Source: CBDUVZ01 sp965370805 (GTDB taxonomy: Bacteria; Hydrothermota; Tepidihabitantia; Tepidihabitantales; Tepidihabitantaceae). Taken from it: DNA of 29,269 bases. The notes beneath the pieces were generated by a model. The model was not told the origin of the DNA. It saw nothing but the letters and a program-made list of their open reading frames with translations, and did no database searches. Both the position numbers and the translations under genes were made by a program. Positions 1 through 8,789 of the stretch are shown here, piece by piece (position 1 is the first letter of the stretch; the number at the start of each line of letters is the position of its first letter). The stretch spans positions 1 through 29,269 of the forward strand of contig CBDUVZ010000023.1 in assembly GCA_965370805.1 (NCBI GenBank). The letters are read 5' to 3'.

Positions 1-93
1 TCAAATCATGCGCCACCGTATGAGGCTAACATCAAACTCTGTTTGACATAGTGAGCCTTCGTGGTAAGACTCCTCTCCGCTCCGGTCCTCAGC

Positions 94-120
94 CTTGGTG
101 TGCTTGGTGCACTTGGTGTT
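94..120. repeat. 9-bp tandem array (3 units)
   Basis: Three consecutive 9-bp units are visible: CTTGGTGTG, CTTGGTGCA and CTTGGTGTT. They lie in the non-coding stretch before the tetR promoter. No protein reading is convincing here. Related short-unit arrays occur in other intergenic gaps of this window. Confidence 0.7.
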
Positions 121-138
121 TACTCCGCTCCGTTTTGG

Positions 139-166
139 TCATTGGGACTTAGTCATTGGTCATTTC
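139..166. repeat. 7-bp degenerate tandem array (4 units)
   Basis: The units TCATTGG, GACTTAG, TCATTGG and TCATTTC follow one another without spacers. The core TCATT recurs in a separate array at 20715-20742. I see no gene, only this array, between position 1 and the tetR promoter at 195. Confidence 0.6.
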
Positions 167-194
167 CGTCTTGGCGGTTTCCCCCTTTCTCCGC

Positions 195-222
195 TTGACA
201 GCACAGCAGGAACCCGTATAAT
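195..222 (+). promoter_or_regulatory. Consensus sigma-70 promoter of the efflux operon
   Basis: A perfect -35 TTGACA (195-200) and a perfect -10 TATAAT (217-222) are separated by 16 bp. The predicted start, near 229, falls inside the palindrome at 224-237. This implies strong transcription that a bound repressor can block. It drives tetR, tolC, the adaptor and the RND pump. Confidence 0.85.
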
Positions 223-223
223 G

Positions 224-237
224 ACTGACCGGTCAGT
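224..237. promoter_or_regulatory. TetR-type operator O1
   Basis: ACTGACCGGTCAGT is a perfect 14-bp palindrome that starts 1 bp after the -10 element. A further half-site-like CTGACCGG lies at 242-249. Palindromes of this kind at the start of a tetR gene are typical autoregulatory operators. Binding by this TetR protein is inferred. Confidence 0.75.
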
Positions 238-327
238 TCTGCTGACCGGCTGTTCAGGGACGCTCACCGAAGCAACAGTCGTTGTCAATGCAACTTATGG
301 CCCGATAACGCGTCCTACTGTCTTATG

Positions 328-341
328 ACTGACTGGTCAGT
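328..341. promoter_or_regulatory. TetR-type operator O2
   Basis: ACTGACTGGTCAGT repeats the O1 palindrome with one changed base. It sits 17 bp before the tetR start codon and just ahead of its AGGAG ribosome binding site (348-352). Two sites about 104 bp apart suggest cooperative binding or looping, or steric block of translation and transcription. The role is inferred from position. Confidence 0.7.
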
Positions 342-358
342 TCAATGAGGAGCTGTGG

Positions 359-964
359 ATGAAGGATGAGAACAAACGAGAGTTGATACTCGATGCGGCC
401 TTGTCCGTGGTTGCCGCGAAAGGCTACTCCGCCACCAAAGTAGATGACATCGCCCACAAAGCCGGGGTTGCCAAGGGCACGGTGTATCTGCATTTCAAGG
501 ACAAGGCCGACATCTACATCGGGCTGGTCGACCGGACTCTGTCCCGGGGCCTGGAGTTGATCCGCGATGTCGATGCGCTTTCTCTCTCCCCGAAGGACAA
601 GCTCTGCGAGGTGTCCAGAGTCTGGGGCGAGAAGCTCCAGACCGAGCCAAGCATGATGCCTTTCGTATCAATGGAGGGCATCAACATCGCGGCCCGGGAA
701 GTAGAAAGGTTCAAACAGACCATCAAGCCTCGGATCCGGGAACTAATTGAGGCCCTTGCCATAATCATCCGTCCGGGAATCGCGTCCGGTGAATTCCGGG
801 GGATCGACCCGTACATGGGTGCGCTCATGTTCCTTCACTGTTTCCCGATGTGCATCATGGTCAGCAGGCACGAGCTTCCGGTACAGGACCCAATCGATGC
901 CACGCTGGACATGTACCTCCACGGAATCCTGCCCCCGAAGCCAGACCAACAGGAATCACTATGA
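359..964 (+). CDS. TetR/AcrR-family transcriptional repressor
   Basis: A 201-residue protein of normal family length. The N-terminal TetR helix-turn-helix spans about residues 9-55, with the family hallmarks AAKGYSATKVDDIAHKAGV and KGTVYLHFKDK. The rest is a helical ligand-binding and dimerisation domain that is poorly conserved by nature. The start is supported by AGGAG six bases upstream. Its stop overlaps the tolC start in an ATGA. It heads an efflux operon and is preceded by two near-identical palindromes over the promoter, so the simplest reading is an autorepressor released by a pump substrate. The inducer cannot be told from sequence. The family assignment is firm; the regulatory logic is inferred. 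Confidence 0.93.
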   Translation: MKDENKRELILDAALSVVAAKGYSATKVDDIAHKAGVAKGTVYLHFKDKADIYIGLVDRTLSRGLELIRDVDALSLSPKDKLCEVSRVWGEKLQTEPSMMPFVSMEGINIAAREVERFKQTIKPRIRELIEALAIIIRPGIASGEFRGIDPYMGALMFLHCFPMCIMVSRHELPVQDPIDATLDMYLHGILPPKPDQQESL

Positions 965-2358
965 AAAGACTGAAAGCGACCGCCATATGTATTCTGATGC
1001 TCGCGGTTCCGGTCGCGTCCGCGCAGGCCGATACGCTGCAACTGGACGCGGACCGGGCGGTGGAGCTGGCGCTCGCAAACAACCACGCCATCCACCAGGC
1101 CCTGGCAAAAGTACAGGAGGCTACCGCAGGCAAGGGAGCTGCGTTCGGTTCGTTCCTGCCCCAGTTGTCCGCCGGCGGCACGTACTACCGGATGGGCACG
1201 GTACCGGAGTTCGCGATGGAATTCCCGATTGTACAGATGATGCCGCTGCCGGTGTACGACCCGATGGGCAACCTGATCGGGTTCACCGACTCGATACCGA
1301 TGACCGTCGGGGCCGACACCATGACGATGTCGATGGGTAGCGCCAACAACTACGTACTGCGCGGCACCGCCCAGCAGACCATCTTCACCTGGGGCAAGCT
1401 GCTGAACGCCTATCGTATCGCCGGTCTCTTGCTCGACGTGGAAAAGGAAGGGCTGCGCCTGGCGAAGTCCCGGGTCGAAACCAGGGCAATCGAAGGATTC
1501 TACAACGCGCTGCTCGCCCGGAAGATGGCGACATTGATGGAGAACTCGTATGACCAGCTCGAACGCCACGTCGGCCAAGTCCAGACCCTGTACGACAACG
1601 GCATGGTCACGAAGCTGGACGTGATGCGGGCGAATGTCGGCCTGACCAACCTGAGGTCGCAATTGTCCCGGGTCGAAAGCGGCGCGGACCTGGCCCTGGC
1701 CGCGTTGCGCACCACGCTCGGACTGGAACCCGACGCCCCGATTGAACTGTCCGGGGACCTTGAGTTCGAGGCATGGGACATCGACCTTGGTGCGGCGACG
1801 GAGTCGGCCCTGGACCAACGCCCCGAGCTTGAACAGATTCGCGACGCGGTCCGGATGGCCGACCTCGGGGTCCGCATCGCCCGCACCGCGAACCTGCCCG
1901 CCCTGTTCGCGCAGTTCAACTACGACTACAAGAACCCGGTCGGCTTCTCGTCCGGCTGGGGCACGGACTGGAACCTGACCATCGGGGCCCAGATGCCCCT
2001 CTTCACCGGCCTGACCAACCTGAACAAGCTCAGGCAGGCGAAGTCGCGGAAGCGACAGGCCCGAATCGGACTGGCCACGGCCGAAGACGGAATCCGGCTC
2101 GAAGTCAAAGCCCTGCACGGCACTATCGAGCAGGAACAGGAGAACATCGGGTACCAGGCCGAGAACGTCGAAGTGGCCGAAGCAGCCCTCGCTATGGCCG
2201 AAACCGGGTACGAGAACGGCCTTGTCACCAACCTTGAATACATGGACACCCAGCTCGCCCTGACCCAGAGCCGGGTGTCGCATCTCAGTTCGCTGGCCAA
2301 CCACAGGATCGTCCGGGCAAAGCTGCGCCAGGCGATGGGAACTTCCGAGGAGAAATAG
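961..2358 (+). CDS. TolC-like outer-membrane efflux protein
   Basis: A 465-residue outer-membrane factor that would form the exit duct of the RND pump encoded next. It begins with a signal peptide (MKRLKATAICILMLAVPVASA, cleaved near AQA). Two related halves follow, rich in long helices, as in OEP/TolC proteins; examples are the segments starting LDADRAVELALANN and LEQIRDAVRMADLGV. Glycine/Asn patterns such as YDNGMVTKLDVMRA and YENGLVTNLEYMDTQ mark the equivalent turns of the two halves. The start at 961 is chosen because it overlaps the tetR stop (ATGA) and begins directly with the signal peptide. An in-frame upstream extension would lie inside tetR. It is followed after 1 nt by the adaptor gene. 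Substrate range is unknown. Confidence 0.92.
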   Translation: MKRLKATAICILMLAVPVASAQADTLQLDADRAVELALANNHAIHQALAKVQEATAGKGAAFGSFLPQLSAGGTYYRMGTVPEFAMEFPIVQMMPLPVYDPMGNLIGFTDSIPMTVGADTMTMSMGSANNYVLRGTAQQTIFTWGKLLNAYRIAGLLLDVEKEGLRLAKSRVETRAIEGFYNALLARKMATLMENSYDQLERHVGQVQTLYDNGMVTKLDVMRANVGLTNLRSQLSRVESGADLALAALRTTLGLEPDAPIELSGDLEFEAWDIDLGAATESALDQRPELEQIRDAVRMADLGVRIARTANLPALFAQFNYDYKNPVGFSSGWGTDWNLTIGAQMPLFTGLTNLNKLRQAKSRKRQARIGLATAEDGIRLEVKALHGTIEQEQENIGYQAENVEVAEAALAMAETGYENGLVTNLEYMDTQLALTQSRVSHLSSLANHRIVRAKLRQAMGTSEEK

Positions 2359-2359
2359 G

Positions 2360-3235
2360 ATGCGCAAACTTACAGCGGTTTCACTGGCTCTTGTCTTCGT
2401 CATGGCGGCGGGCTGCGGCGGCCCGGAAGCCGAAAAGGCAAAGCACACCCAGACCGTCGCGGTCGTGACTGCGGAACGGACAACCGTCACCCGGACCGCC
2501 AGACTGCTCGGCACGGTCCGGGGCGAGAAACAGGCGATGGCAATGTCCAAGATTACGGGCAGGATAACCAGCATCGCACGGTCCGAAGGTTCGTGGGTGA
2601 ACGAGGGCGACCCGATTGCGTACGTGGTCAATGACATCCCGGGCATGGACTACAAACCCGGCCCGGTCCGCGCACCGATTTCCGGGGTCGTCGGCAAGGT
2701 GTACGTCGAGGTCGGCCAGACCATTGCCCCGACCATGCCGGTCGCCTCGGTCGCAAGCTACTCAAGGAGAGTCCGGGTCAAGGTATCTGTCAGCGACTAT
2801 GACCTGCGGTTCGTGACCAAGGGAGCGGAAGCCACGGTGACCGTATCCGCGCTGCCGGACACCGTTTTCACCGGCAGGGTGACGAAAGTGGCCCCGGTAC
2901 TCGACCCGATGAACCGGACCGCAACCGTGGAAATCACGGTCAAGAACAAGGACAGGAAACTGGTTCCCGGCATGGCCTGCAGCGTCAACCTCGTGCTCGA
3001 ACGGCACGATGACGTGGTCGCGGTGCCCCTGACCGCGCTGTTCACCAACGGGTTCGAGAAGATCGTGGTGGTGGACAACGGCACTGCCCGGTTCCGTGAG
3101 ATCGAGACCGGGCTCACGGGTGACGAACTGGTCGAACTGGTCTCCGGCCTGGCCGCGGGCGAGAGCGTCGCCACCACCGGAAAGGAACGGGTCAAGGACA
3201 ACGAGCAGGTCCGCACCATCGAGGCAGGCAGGTAA
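2360..3235 (+). CDS. RND efflux adaptor (membrane fusion lipoprotein)
   Basis: A 291-residue periplasmic adaptor that links the RND pump and the TolC-like channel. A lipoprotein signal ends at Cys19 (MAAGC). The two lipoyl half-motifs are at about 64-92 (SKITGRITSIARSEGSWVNE) and 103-125 (VRAPISGVVGKVYVEVGQ). Beta-barrel and membrane-proximal domains follow to the end. The halves are joined by only about ten residues (NDIPGMDYKPG), so the long alpha-helical hairpin usual in AcrA-type adaptors is absent. This makes the protein shorter than typical members (about 350-400 residues). The BesA adaptor of Borrelia is a known hairpin-less example. It starts 1 nt after the tolC stop, and its stop TAA shares a base with the pump's ATG. 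Confidence 0.9.
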   Translation: MRKLTAVSLALVFVMAAGCGGPEAEKAKHTQTVAVVTAERTTVTRTARLLGTVRGEKQAMAMSKITGRITSIARSEGSWVNEGDPIAYVVNDIPGMDYKPGPVRAPISGVVGKVYVEVGQTIAPTMPVASVASYSRRVRVKVSVSDYDLRFVTKGAEATVTVSALPDTVFTGRVTKVAPVLDPMNRTATVEITVKNKDRKLVPGMACSVNLVLERHDDVVAVPLTALFTNGFEKIVVVDNGTARFREIETGLTGDELVELVSGLAAGESVATTGKERVKDNEQVRTIEAGR

Positions 3236-6200
3236 TGAAACTCACCGACAGCGCAATCCGCCGGCCGGTGACCACGTTCATGGTTGTAGTCGGCCTGGTC
3301 GTGTTCGGCTTCATCGGCATCAGCCGGATGAAAGTCAACTTCTACCCGGACGTGGTGCTGCCGACCATGGTCGTCGTCACGATGTATCCGGGCGCCGGCC
3401 CGCTCGAAGTCGAGTCCGAAGTGACCGACCCGATGGAAGAGCGGCTCGGCACGGTTCAGAACCTGCAGGACATCACCTCGCGCTCGGTCGAGAACATATC
3501 GGTCATCCTCCTCCAGTTCGAATGGGGTGGCAACCTGGACGCGGCGTCCTCGGATGTCCGGGACCGGCTCGACATGGTCCAGCCGTTCCTGCCTGACGAC
3601 GTCCAGAAACCGTTCATCTTCAAATTCGACCCGTCGATGATGCCGGTGCTCCAGCTCACCCTGTCCGGGGACTTGGCCGAAACCGAACTGACCGACATCA
3701 TCGAGGAAGTCGGGGACCGGCTCCAGCGGGTCACCGGCGTGGCCGCGGTCAACATCATGGGCGGCACCAGACGCCAGGCCCAGGTGGTAGTGGACCTGCC
3801 CCGGCTCGCTGCGTCCGGCATCACGCTCGACCAGTTCACGATGGTGCTCAAGGGACAGAATATCAACTACCCGATCGGCTCGGTGTCGACCGAGGAGCAG
3901 CGCTACCTCGTCAGGCTCGTCGGGCAGTACGAGGACATCGAGGCAATCCGCGCCACCGCAATCGGCGCCACCCGGACCGGCAGACCGATCCTGGTCCGGG
4001 ACGTGGCCGACGTATCCTGGGCCCCGGAGGAAATCGAAGCGGTCCTGCGAGTCAACGGCCGCAGCGCCATCTTCTCCTCGGTTCAGCGTCGGCCCGACGC
4101 CAACACGGTAACCGTGGCCAACGCCCTGCTCGCCGAAATCGAGGATATCAGGAAAACCCTGCCTCCGGGCGCAGACCTGCAGATCCTCTGGGATTCCTCG
4201 GAATCGATCAAGGGCTCGGTCACCAGCGTCGCCACCAATCTCATCCTCGGCGGCATCCTCGCATCGATGGTGCTGTTTGTGTTCCTGCGCCGGTTCCGGG
4301 CCACGATGTTCGTCGCGTTCGCCATCCCGATTTCGATATTCTTCGCCCTGTTCTTCATGTACCTGTTCGGGTTCACTATCAACATCCTGTCCATGGCCGG
4401 GCTTGCGATTGCGGTCGGAATGGTGGTGGACAACGGCGTGGTCGTGTTCGAAAGCATCTTCCGCCGCCGCGAGCAGGGCGAGGAACCGGTCAAGGCGGCA
4501 AGCGAGGGCACGGCCAGCGTGGCGATGGCCATCACCGCATCCACCCTGACCACCATCGCGGTGTTCCTGCCCCTGCTCCTGCTCCAGGGCATCATCCAGG
4601 TGTTCTTCAAGGAACTCTCCCTGGCCGTGGTTTTCTCCCTGGTTGCGTCGCTCGGCGTGGCCCTGACCCTGATCCCGATGCTGGCCAGCCGGTTCCTGAA
4701 GCTGCCGCCGCCGGGCACGCAATCGAAAGGCTTCCGGGCGTGGTCCGAACGAACCTACGAAGGGGTTGAAACCCGGTACGAACGCCTCCTCGGCTGGGCC
4801 GTGAATCACCGCAAGCTGGTCATCATCCTCTCAGTCGTCCTCCTGCTCGCGAGCTTCGGAACCGTTCCTTTCATCGGCACCGAGTTCATGCCCGAGCAGT
4901 TCGAGAACTTCCACGAGATCTACGCCGAGATGCCGGTCGGAACCAGCATCGAGAAAACCGACGAAGCGGTCACCGAACTCGAAGGCTACATCGTCGAGAC
5001 CTGGGGCGACGAGCTGGAAATGCTCGCGGTCCAGACCGGCGGAGCCGCCAACATGTTCGCCGCCATCTTCGGCGAAGCCGGGGCCAACAACGCCGAGATC
5101 GACCTCGTGCTCAAGGACCGCCGCGAGCGCGAGCACTCGACCGACGAGATTGACGCCGACATCCGGCGCCGGGCGTCCGAAATCCCGGGCCTGGTGGTCC
5201 GCGCCGGCAAGTCGGGCGGGATGGGCTCGGCGTTCATGGGCGGCGGCGCAGCGCTGCAGGTCGACATCCTCGGCCACGACCTTGAGTCCGCGGATTCGCT
5301 CGTCAGTCTCATCATGTCCACAATCGATACCATCCCCGGGCTCGTGGACGTCGAGGCCAGCCGCAAGGCCGGCAGCCCGGAAGTCCGGCTTGTCGTCGAC
5401 CGGGAGAAGGCGGCGCTCTACGGGCTGACACCGTACCAGGTCGGTTCCGCGCTCCGCACCATGATCGAAGGCAACGTACCCACGCGGTTCCGGGACGAAG
5501 GCGACGAATACGACATCCTGGTCCGACTCAAGAAGGACCAGCGCGGCCGGATCAGTGACATCCTGAGCATGTCAATCAACGGCCCGATGGGCCCGGTCCT
5601 GCTCCGCAACGTCGTCACCCCGCAACCAGGCACCAGCCCGTTGGAAATCGAGCACAAGAACACCGAGCGAATCGTCTCAATCACGGCCAACGTCGTCGGC
5701 CAGTCGGCCGGGCAGATGGCCCAGCGCATCGGCCGGGCAATCGCGCCGATCCCGGTCCCGCCCGGGTTCGAAGTGAAGCTGTCCGGTTCGTACGAGGACA
5801 TGATGGAATCGTTCCGCGACCTCGGGTTCGCGGTCCTGATTGCGGTGCTGCTGGTGTTCATGGTCATGGCTTCGCAGTTCGAGTCGTTCCGCGACCCGTT
5901 CATCATCATGTTCACCATGCCGTTCGCGGTCATCGGCGTGCTCTGGGCCCTGCTCATCACCGGTACGACCCTGTCGGTTGTTTCCGGCATCGGGGTGCTG
6001 GTGCTGATCGGCATCGTGGTCAACAACGGCATCGTACTCATCGACCACATCAACCAGCTCCGACGCAAGCGGAAACTGCCGCTCGAACAGGCGGTCCGGC
6101 AGGGTGGCCGGGTCCGACTCCGGCCCATCCTGATGACCGCGTTCACCACCATCTTCGGGCTCCTGCCGCTCGCGCTCCAGATCGGCGAAGGCTCGGAGTT

Positions 6201-6354
6201 CTGGTCCCCGCTCGGCCGCGCCATAATCGGCGGCATGGTCGTCTCGACTTTCCTCACCCTGGTGCTCATCCCGGTGCTCTACATGTCGTTTGAGGCGGGA
6301 GCGGAAAAGCGGCGGCTCCGGAAGGAAGCTCAACGCGCGACGCCGGACGCATAG
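3235..6354 (+). CDS. RND-family efflux transporter (AcrB/HAE-type pump)
   Basis: A 1039-residue inner-membrane proton antiporter of full RND length with the usual duplicated architecture. TM1 follows the N-terminal TDSAIRRPVTTFMVV motif. A large periplasmic loop precedes TM2-6, and the pattern repeats in the second half. The TM4 segment carries GMVVDNGVVVFE with D399-N400. Many HAE pumps have two acidic residues here, while VDN is common in SwrC-like members. The TM10 counterpart is NNGIVLID (N930-N931), so the lysine of E. coli AcrB is not present. It is the last gene of the tetR operon. Hydrophobic drugs, lipids or other exported compounds are possible substrates, and the sequence does not decide. 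Confidence 0.95.
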   Translation: MKLTDSAIRRPVTTFMVVVGLVVFGFIGISRMKVNFYPDVVLPTMVVVTMYPGAGPLEVESEVTDPMEERLGTVQNLQDITSRSVENISVILLQFEWGGNLDAASSDVRDRLDMVQPFLPDDVQKPFIFKFDPSMMPVLQLTLSGDLAETELTDIIEEVGDRLQRVTGVAAVNIMGGTRRQAQVVVDLPRLAASGITLDQFTMVLKGQNINYPIGSVSTEEQRYLVRLVGQYEDIEAIRATAIGATRTGRPILVRDVADVSWAPEEIEAVLRVNGRSAIFSSVQRRPDANTVTVANALLAEIEDIRKTLPPGADLQILWDSSESIKGSVTSVATNLILGGILASMVLFVFLRRFRATMFVAFAIPISIFFALFFMYLFGFTINILSMAGLAIAVGMVVDNGVVVFESIFRRREQGEEPVKAASEGTASVAMAITASTLTTIAVFLPLLLLQGIIQVFFKELSLAVVFSLVASLGVALTLIPMLASRFLKLPPPGTQSKGFRAWSERTYEGVETRYERLLGWAVNHRKLVIILSVVLLLASFGTVPFIGTEFMPEQFENFHEIYAEMPVGTSIEKTDEAVTELEGYIVETWGDELEMLAVQTGGAANMFAAIFGEAGANNAEIDLVLKDRREREHSTDEIDADIRRRASEIPGLVVRAGKSGGMGSAFMGGGAALQVDILGHDLESADSLVSLIMSTIDTIPGLVDVEASRKAGSPEVRLVVDREKAALYGLTPYQVGSALRTMIEGNVPTRFRDEGDEYDILVRLKKDQRGRISDILSMSINGPMGPVLLRNVVTPQPGTSPLEIEHKNTERIVSITANVVGQSAGQMAQRIGRAIAPIPVPPGFEVKLSGSYEDMMESFRDLGFAVLIAVLLVFMVMASQFESFRDPFIIMFTMPFAVIGVLWALLITGTTLSVVSGIGVLVLIGIVVNNGIVLIDHINQLRRKRKLPLEQAVRQGGRVRLRPILMTAFTTIFGLLPLALQIGEGSEFWSPLGRAIIGGMVVSTFLTLVLIPVLYMSFEAGAEKRRLRKEAQRATPDA

Positions 6355-6357
6355 CGC

Positions 6358-6399
6358 AAAGCGTCAGGCGTAAAACATCAGGCGTAAAGCGTAGGGCGT
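6358..6399. repeat. 7-bp degenerate tandem array (6 units)
   Basis: Six heptamers are laid end to end: AAAGCGT, CAGGCGT, AAAACAT, CAGGCGT, AAAGCGT and AGGGCGT. They fill the short gap between the convergent pump gene and the minus-strand gene at 6403. No rho-independent terminator is evident in this gap. Confidence 0.7.
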
Positions 6400-6402
6400 T
6401 CC

Positions 6403-7035
6403 CTACACCGTTTCGCCGCCCGCCTCGCGGAACGCCCGATTCGCCAGGCTCTTGGCCGCGGGCAGGCTGCCGTAGTCCGCGCCTTCGCCGATGTAGGTCA
6501 TCAAGTACCGCAGTTCCTTATCCAGCAGTTCGATCTCACGCTCCTCGGCCGCGTTCGTCACCGCCTGGAGCATCACTATCGCGGACAGTATCAGCGTGTC
6601 GTTATCGATGGCATCCGGCAGTTCCATAACCAGGTCCAGACCGTCCCCCATCGCTGACCGCATCAGCGCCACGTTGATATCGCCGGCCGCCGGCACCTTG
6701 TCGGACTCGACCAGCTTCGCCCGGTCGGCAATCCCGGCGAAGTCCAGCAGGTCCGATCCGGGCCAGATCCCCTGCTCAATGATATCCGCCAGCATCTGAC
6801 GCAACTCCATTCCGAATCGGTCCAGTTCCGAGTCCTCACGCGGAAAACGCGCGAGAACGTGCGTGAAGTAATGAACCGCCAGCAGCACATGGTCGGCCGG
6901 ACGGATGTCATGTTCGAGTTCCGCTGGAATGACGGCGAAACGCCTGGGCTTTTCCGGGCTGTCGCTGACCTTCATGGTTGCCCCGCGCAGTATCGTCAGA
7001 CCTTCGGTCTTCTCCAGCTTCGAGAAAAGGCTCAC
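6403..7035 (-). CDS. Unknown protein co-transcribed with glnS
   Basis: About 210 residues, acidic and mostly helical, with no signal peptide or membrane segment. I do not recognise the family. Visible segments include a helical region around LLAVHYFTHVLARFP and a C-terminal part ending in AKSLANRAFREAGG. Two GTG codons stand in tandem at 7038 and 7035. GAGGAGG (7041-7047) is only 2 nt from the first but 5 nt from the second, so 7035 is preferred. The glnS stop TAG touches this start, implying translational coupling. There is a possible internal ATG (MKVSDSPEK) without a good ribosome binding site. The context suggests co-expression with translation genes but gives no function. Confidence 0.75.
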   Translation of the reverse strand: MSLFSKLEKTEGLTILRGATMKVSDSPEKPRRFAVIPAELEHDIRPADHVLLAVHYFTHVLARFPREDSELDRFGMELRQMLADIIEQGIWPGSDLLDFAGIADRAKLVESDKVPAAGDINVALMRSAMGDGLDLVMELPDAIDNDTLILSAIVMLQAVTNAAEEREIELLDKELRYLMTYIGEGADYGSLPAAKSLANRAFREAGGETV

Positions 7036-7037
7036 CA

Positions 7038-8789
7038 CTACCTCCTCGGTTGTTCTGCCCCGCTGTCCGCGCCGGGCCGCTTTCCCGGTCCGCCGCCCTT
7101 CCGGGCCTTCTCAATCTTCGCCCAGGTATCCCGCAGTGCGACCGTCCGGTTGAACACGAGCCGCTCCGCGGTCGAGTCCGGGTCCACGCAGAAATAGCCC
7201 TGGCGCAGGAACTGGTACGTACTCCCCGGCGCTGCACCCTCAAGACCGGGCTCAACATGACACCGGTCCAGCGTTTCGAGTGACTCCGGGTTCAAATTCG
7301 TCTTCCAGTCCACTCCCTCCTCCACTGCACCCGGGTCTTCCTTCGTGAACAGGTGGTCATACAGCCGCACCTCCACCTCCAGGGCGCGGGCCGCCGACAC
7401 CCAGTGCAGGGTTCCTTTCACCTTGCGCCCGTCCGGCGCGTCGCCGCCGCGCGTCGCCGGATCGTACGTGCAATGCAGCTCGACCACCGCGCCGTGCTCA
7501 TCCTTCACGACCCGTTCGCACTTGATGAAATAGGCATGCTTCAATCGCACCTCGCGCCCCGGCGCGAGCCGGAAGAACTTCCTCGGCGGGTCCTCGAGAA
7601 AATCATCCTGCTCGATGTACAGCACGCGCGAAAACGGTATCTTGCGGGTCCCGGCACCCGGGTCCTCGGGGTTGTTCACCGCCTCCAGTTCCTCAACCTT
7701 GTCCTCCGGGTAGTTGTCGATTACCACTCTGAGTGGTCGCAGCACCGCCATCACCCGTAAGGCCCGCCGGTTCAGGTCTTCCCGCAGGCAGTATTCAAGC
7801 AGACTGATGTCCGCGGTGCTCGCCGCCTTGCTGACCCCGGTCCGAGTGAGGAAATCGCGGATTGCCTCCGGTGTGTATCCCCTGCGCCGAAGCCCGGACA
7901 GAGTCGGCATCCGGGGATCATCCCAGCCGCTGACGCAACCTTCCTCGACCAGTTCTCTCAGTCGGCGCTTGGACAGCACCGTGTAGGTGACATTGAAGCG
8001 GGCGAACTCGATCTGGCGAGACGGGAAAATGCCCAGCTCCCGGATATACCATTCGTACAGCGGCCGGTGATCCTCGAACTCAATCGAGCAGAGCGAATGG
8101 GTGACTCCCTCAATCGAATCGGACTGACCATGGGTGAAATCGTACGTCGGGTAGATGCACCACTTGTCCCCTGTCCGGTGATGACTGGCACGCAGAATCC
8201 GGTACATGACCGGGTCCCGCATGTTCAGGTTCGGCGACGCCATGTCAATCATGGCCCGCAGAGTCCGCGACCCGTCCGCAAACTCACCGGCCCGCATCCG
8301 CCGGAACAGGTCCAGGTTCTCTTCGACCGACCGGTCCCGGTGCGGGCTGTTCCTGCCCGGCTCAGTCAGGGTGCCGCGGTACTCGCGGACCCCGTCCGCA
8401 CTCAGGTCACACACGTACGCTTTGCCCGCCTCAATCAGTTGCACCGCAAAGCCGAACAACTGCTCGAAGTAATCCGAGGCGTGATACAACCGGTCTTCCC
8501 AGTCGTACCCCAGCCAGCGGATGTCTTCCTTGATCGACTCGGCGTACTCCTCTTCCTCCCGAACCGGGTTGGTATCGTCGAATCGCAGGTTGTACTTGCC
8601 CCCGTACTCCTCGGCAATCCCGAAGTCGATGGAAAACGCCTTCGCGTGCCCGATGTGCAGGTACCCGTTCGGCTCGGGCGGGAACCGGGTGTGGACGTGG
8701 TCAAACCGGCCGGTCTTCAGGTCCTCGTCAACCGCTTCCTGGATGAAGTTCCGCGACTTCACTTCTCTGGATCTATCATCTCCGCTCAT
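7038..8789 (-). CDS. glnS: Glutaminyl-tRNA synthetase
   Basis: About 583 residues. Class I aminoacyl-tRNA synthetase that charges tRNA-Gln with glutamine. The N-terminal FPPEPNGYLHIGHAKA contains HIGH, followed by the GlnRS-type RFDDTNP. The KMSKS equivalent is VLSKRRL, inside the GlnRS-specific ARFNVTYTVLSKRRL. The C-terminal anticodon-binding beta-barrels are complete. The start at 8789 (MSGDDRSREVK) is preferred because GGGAG lies 6 nt upstream; an in-frame ATG at 8804 is the alternative. The gene overlaps the gltX end by 14 nt. Its presence means Gln-tRNA can be made directly, without needing the GatCAB route, unlike many bacteria. Confidence 0.97.
   Translation of the reverse strand: MSGDDRSREVKSRNFIQEAVDEDLKTGRFDHVHTRFPPEPNGYLHIGHAKAFSIDFGIAEEYGGKYNLRFDDTNPVREEEEYAESIKEDIRWLGYDWEDRLYHASDYFEQLFGFAVQLIEAGKAYVCDLSADGVREYRGTLTEPGRNSPHRDRSVEENLDLFRRMRAGEFADGSRTLRAMIDMASPNLNMRDPVMYRILRASHHRTGDKWCIYPTYDFTHGQSDSIEGVTHSLCSIEFEDHRPLYEWYIRELGIFPSRQIEFARFNVTYTVLSKRRLRELVEEGCVSGWDDPRMPTLSGLRRRGYTPEAIRDFLTRTGVSKAASTADISLLEYCLREDLNRRALRVMAVLRPLRVVIDNYPEDKVEELEAVNNPEDPGAGTRKIPFSRVLYIEQDDFLEDPPRKFFRLAPGREVRLKHAYFIKCERVVKDEHGAVVELHCTYDPATRGGDAPDGRKVKGTLHWVSAARALEVEVRLYDHLFTKEDPGAVEEGVDWKTNLNPESLETLDRCHVEPGLEGAAPGSTYQFLRQGYFCVDPDSTAERLVFNRTVALRDTWAKIEKARKGGGPGKRPGADSGAEQPRR

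Noticed and set aside
43..70. TTGACA at 43-48 as a further promoter
   Set aside because: The matching -10 (TAAGAC at 16 bp) keeps only three consensus bases, while a perfect promoter lies downstream.
835..4809. Very long minus-strand open frames opposite tolC, the adaptor and the RND pump (600 and 670 codons)
   Set aside because: They are composition effects of GC-rich coding DNA. The plus-strand frames have clear family motifs, signal peptides and operon overlaps.
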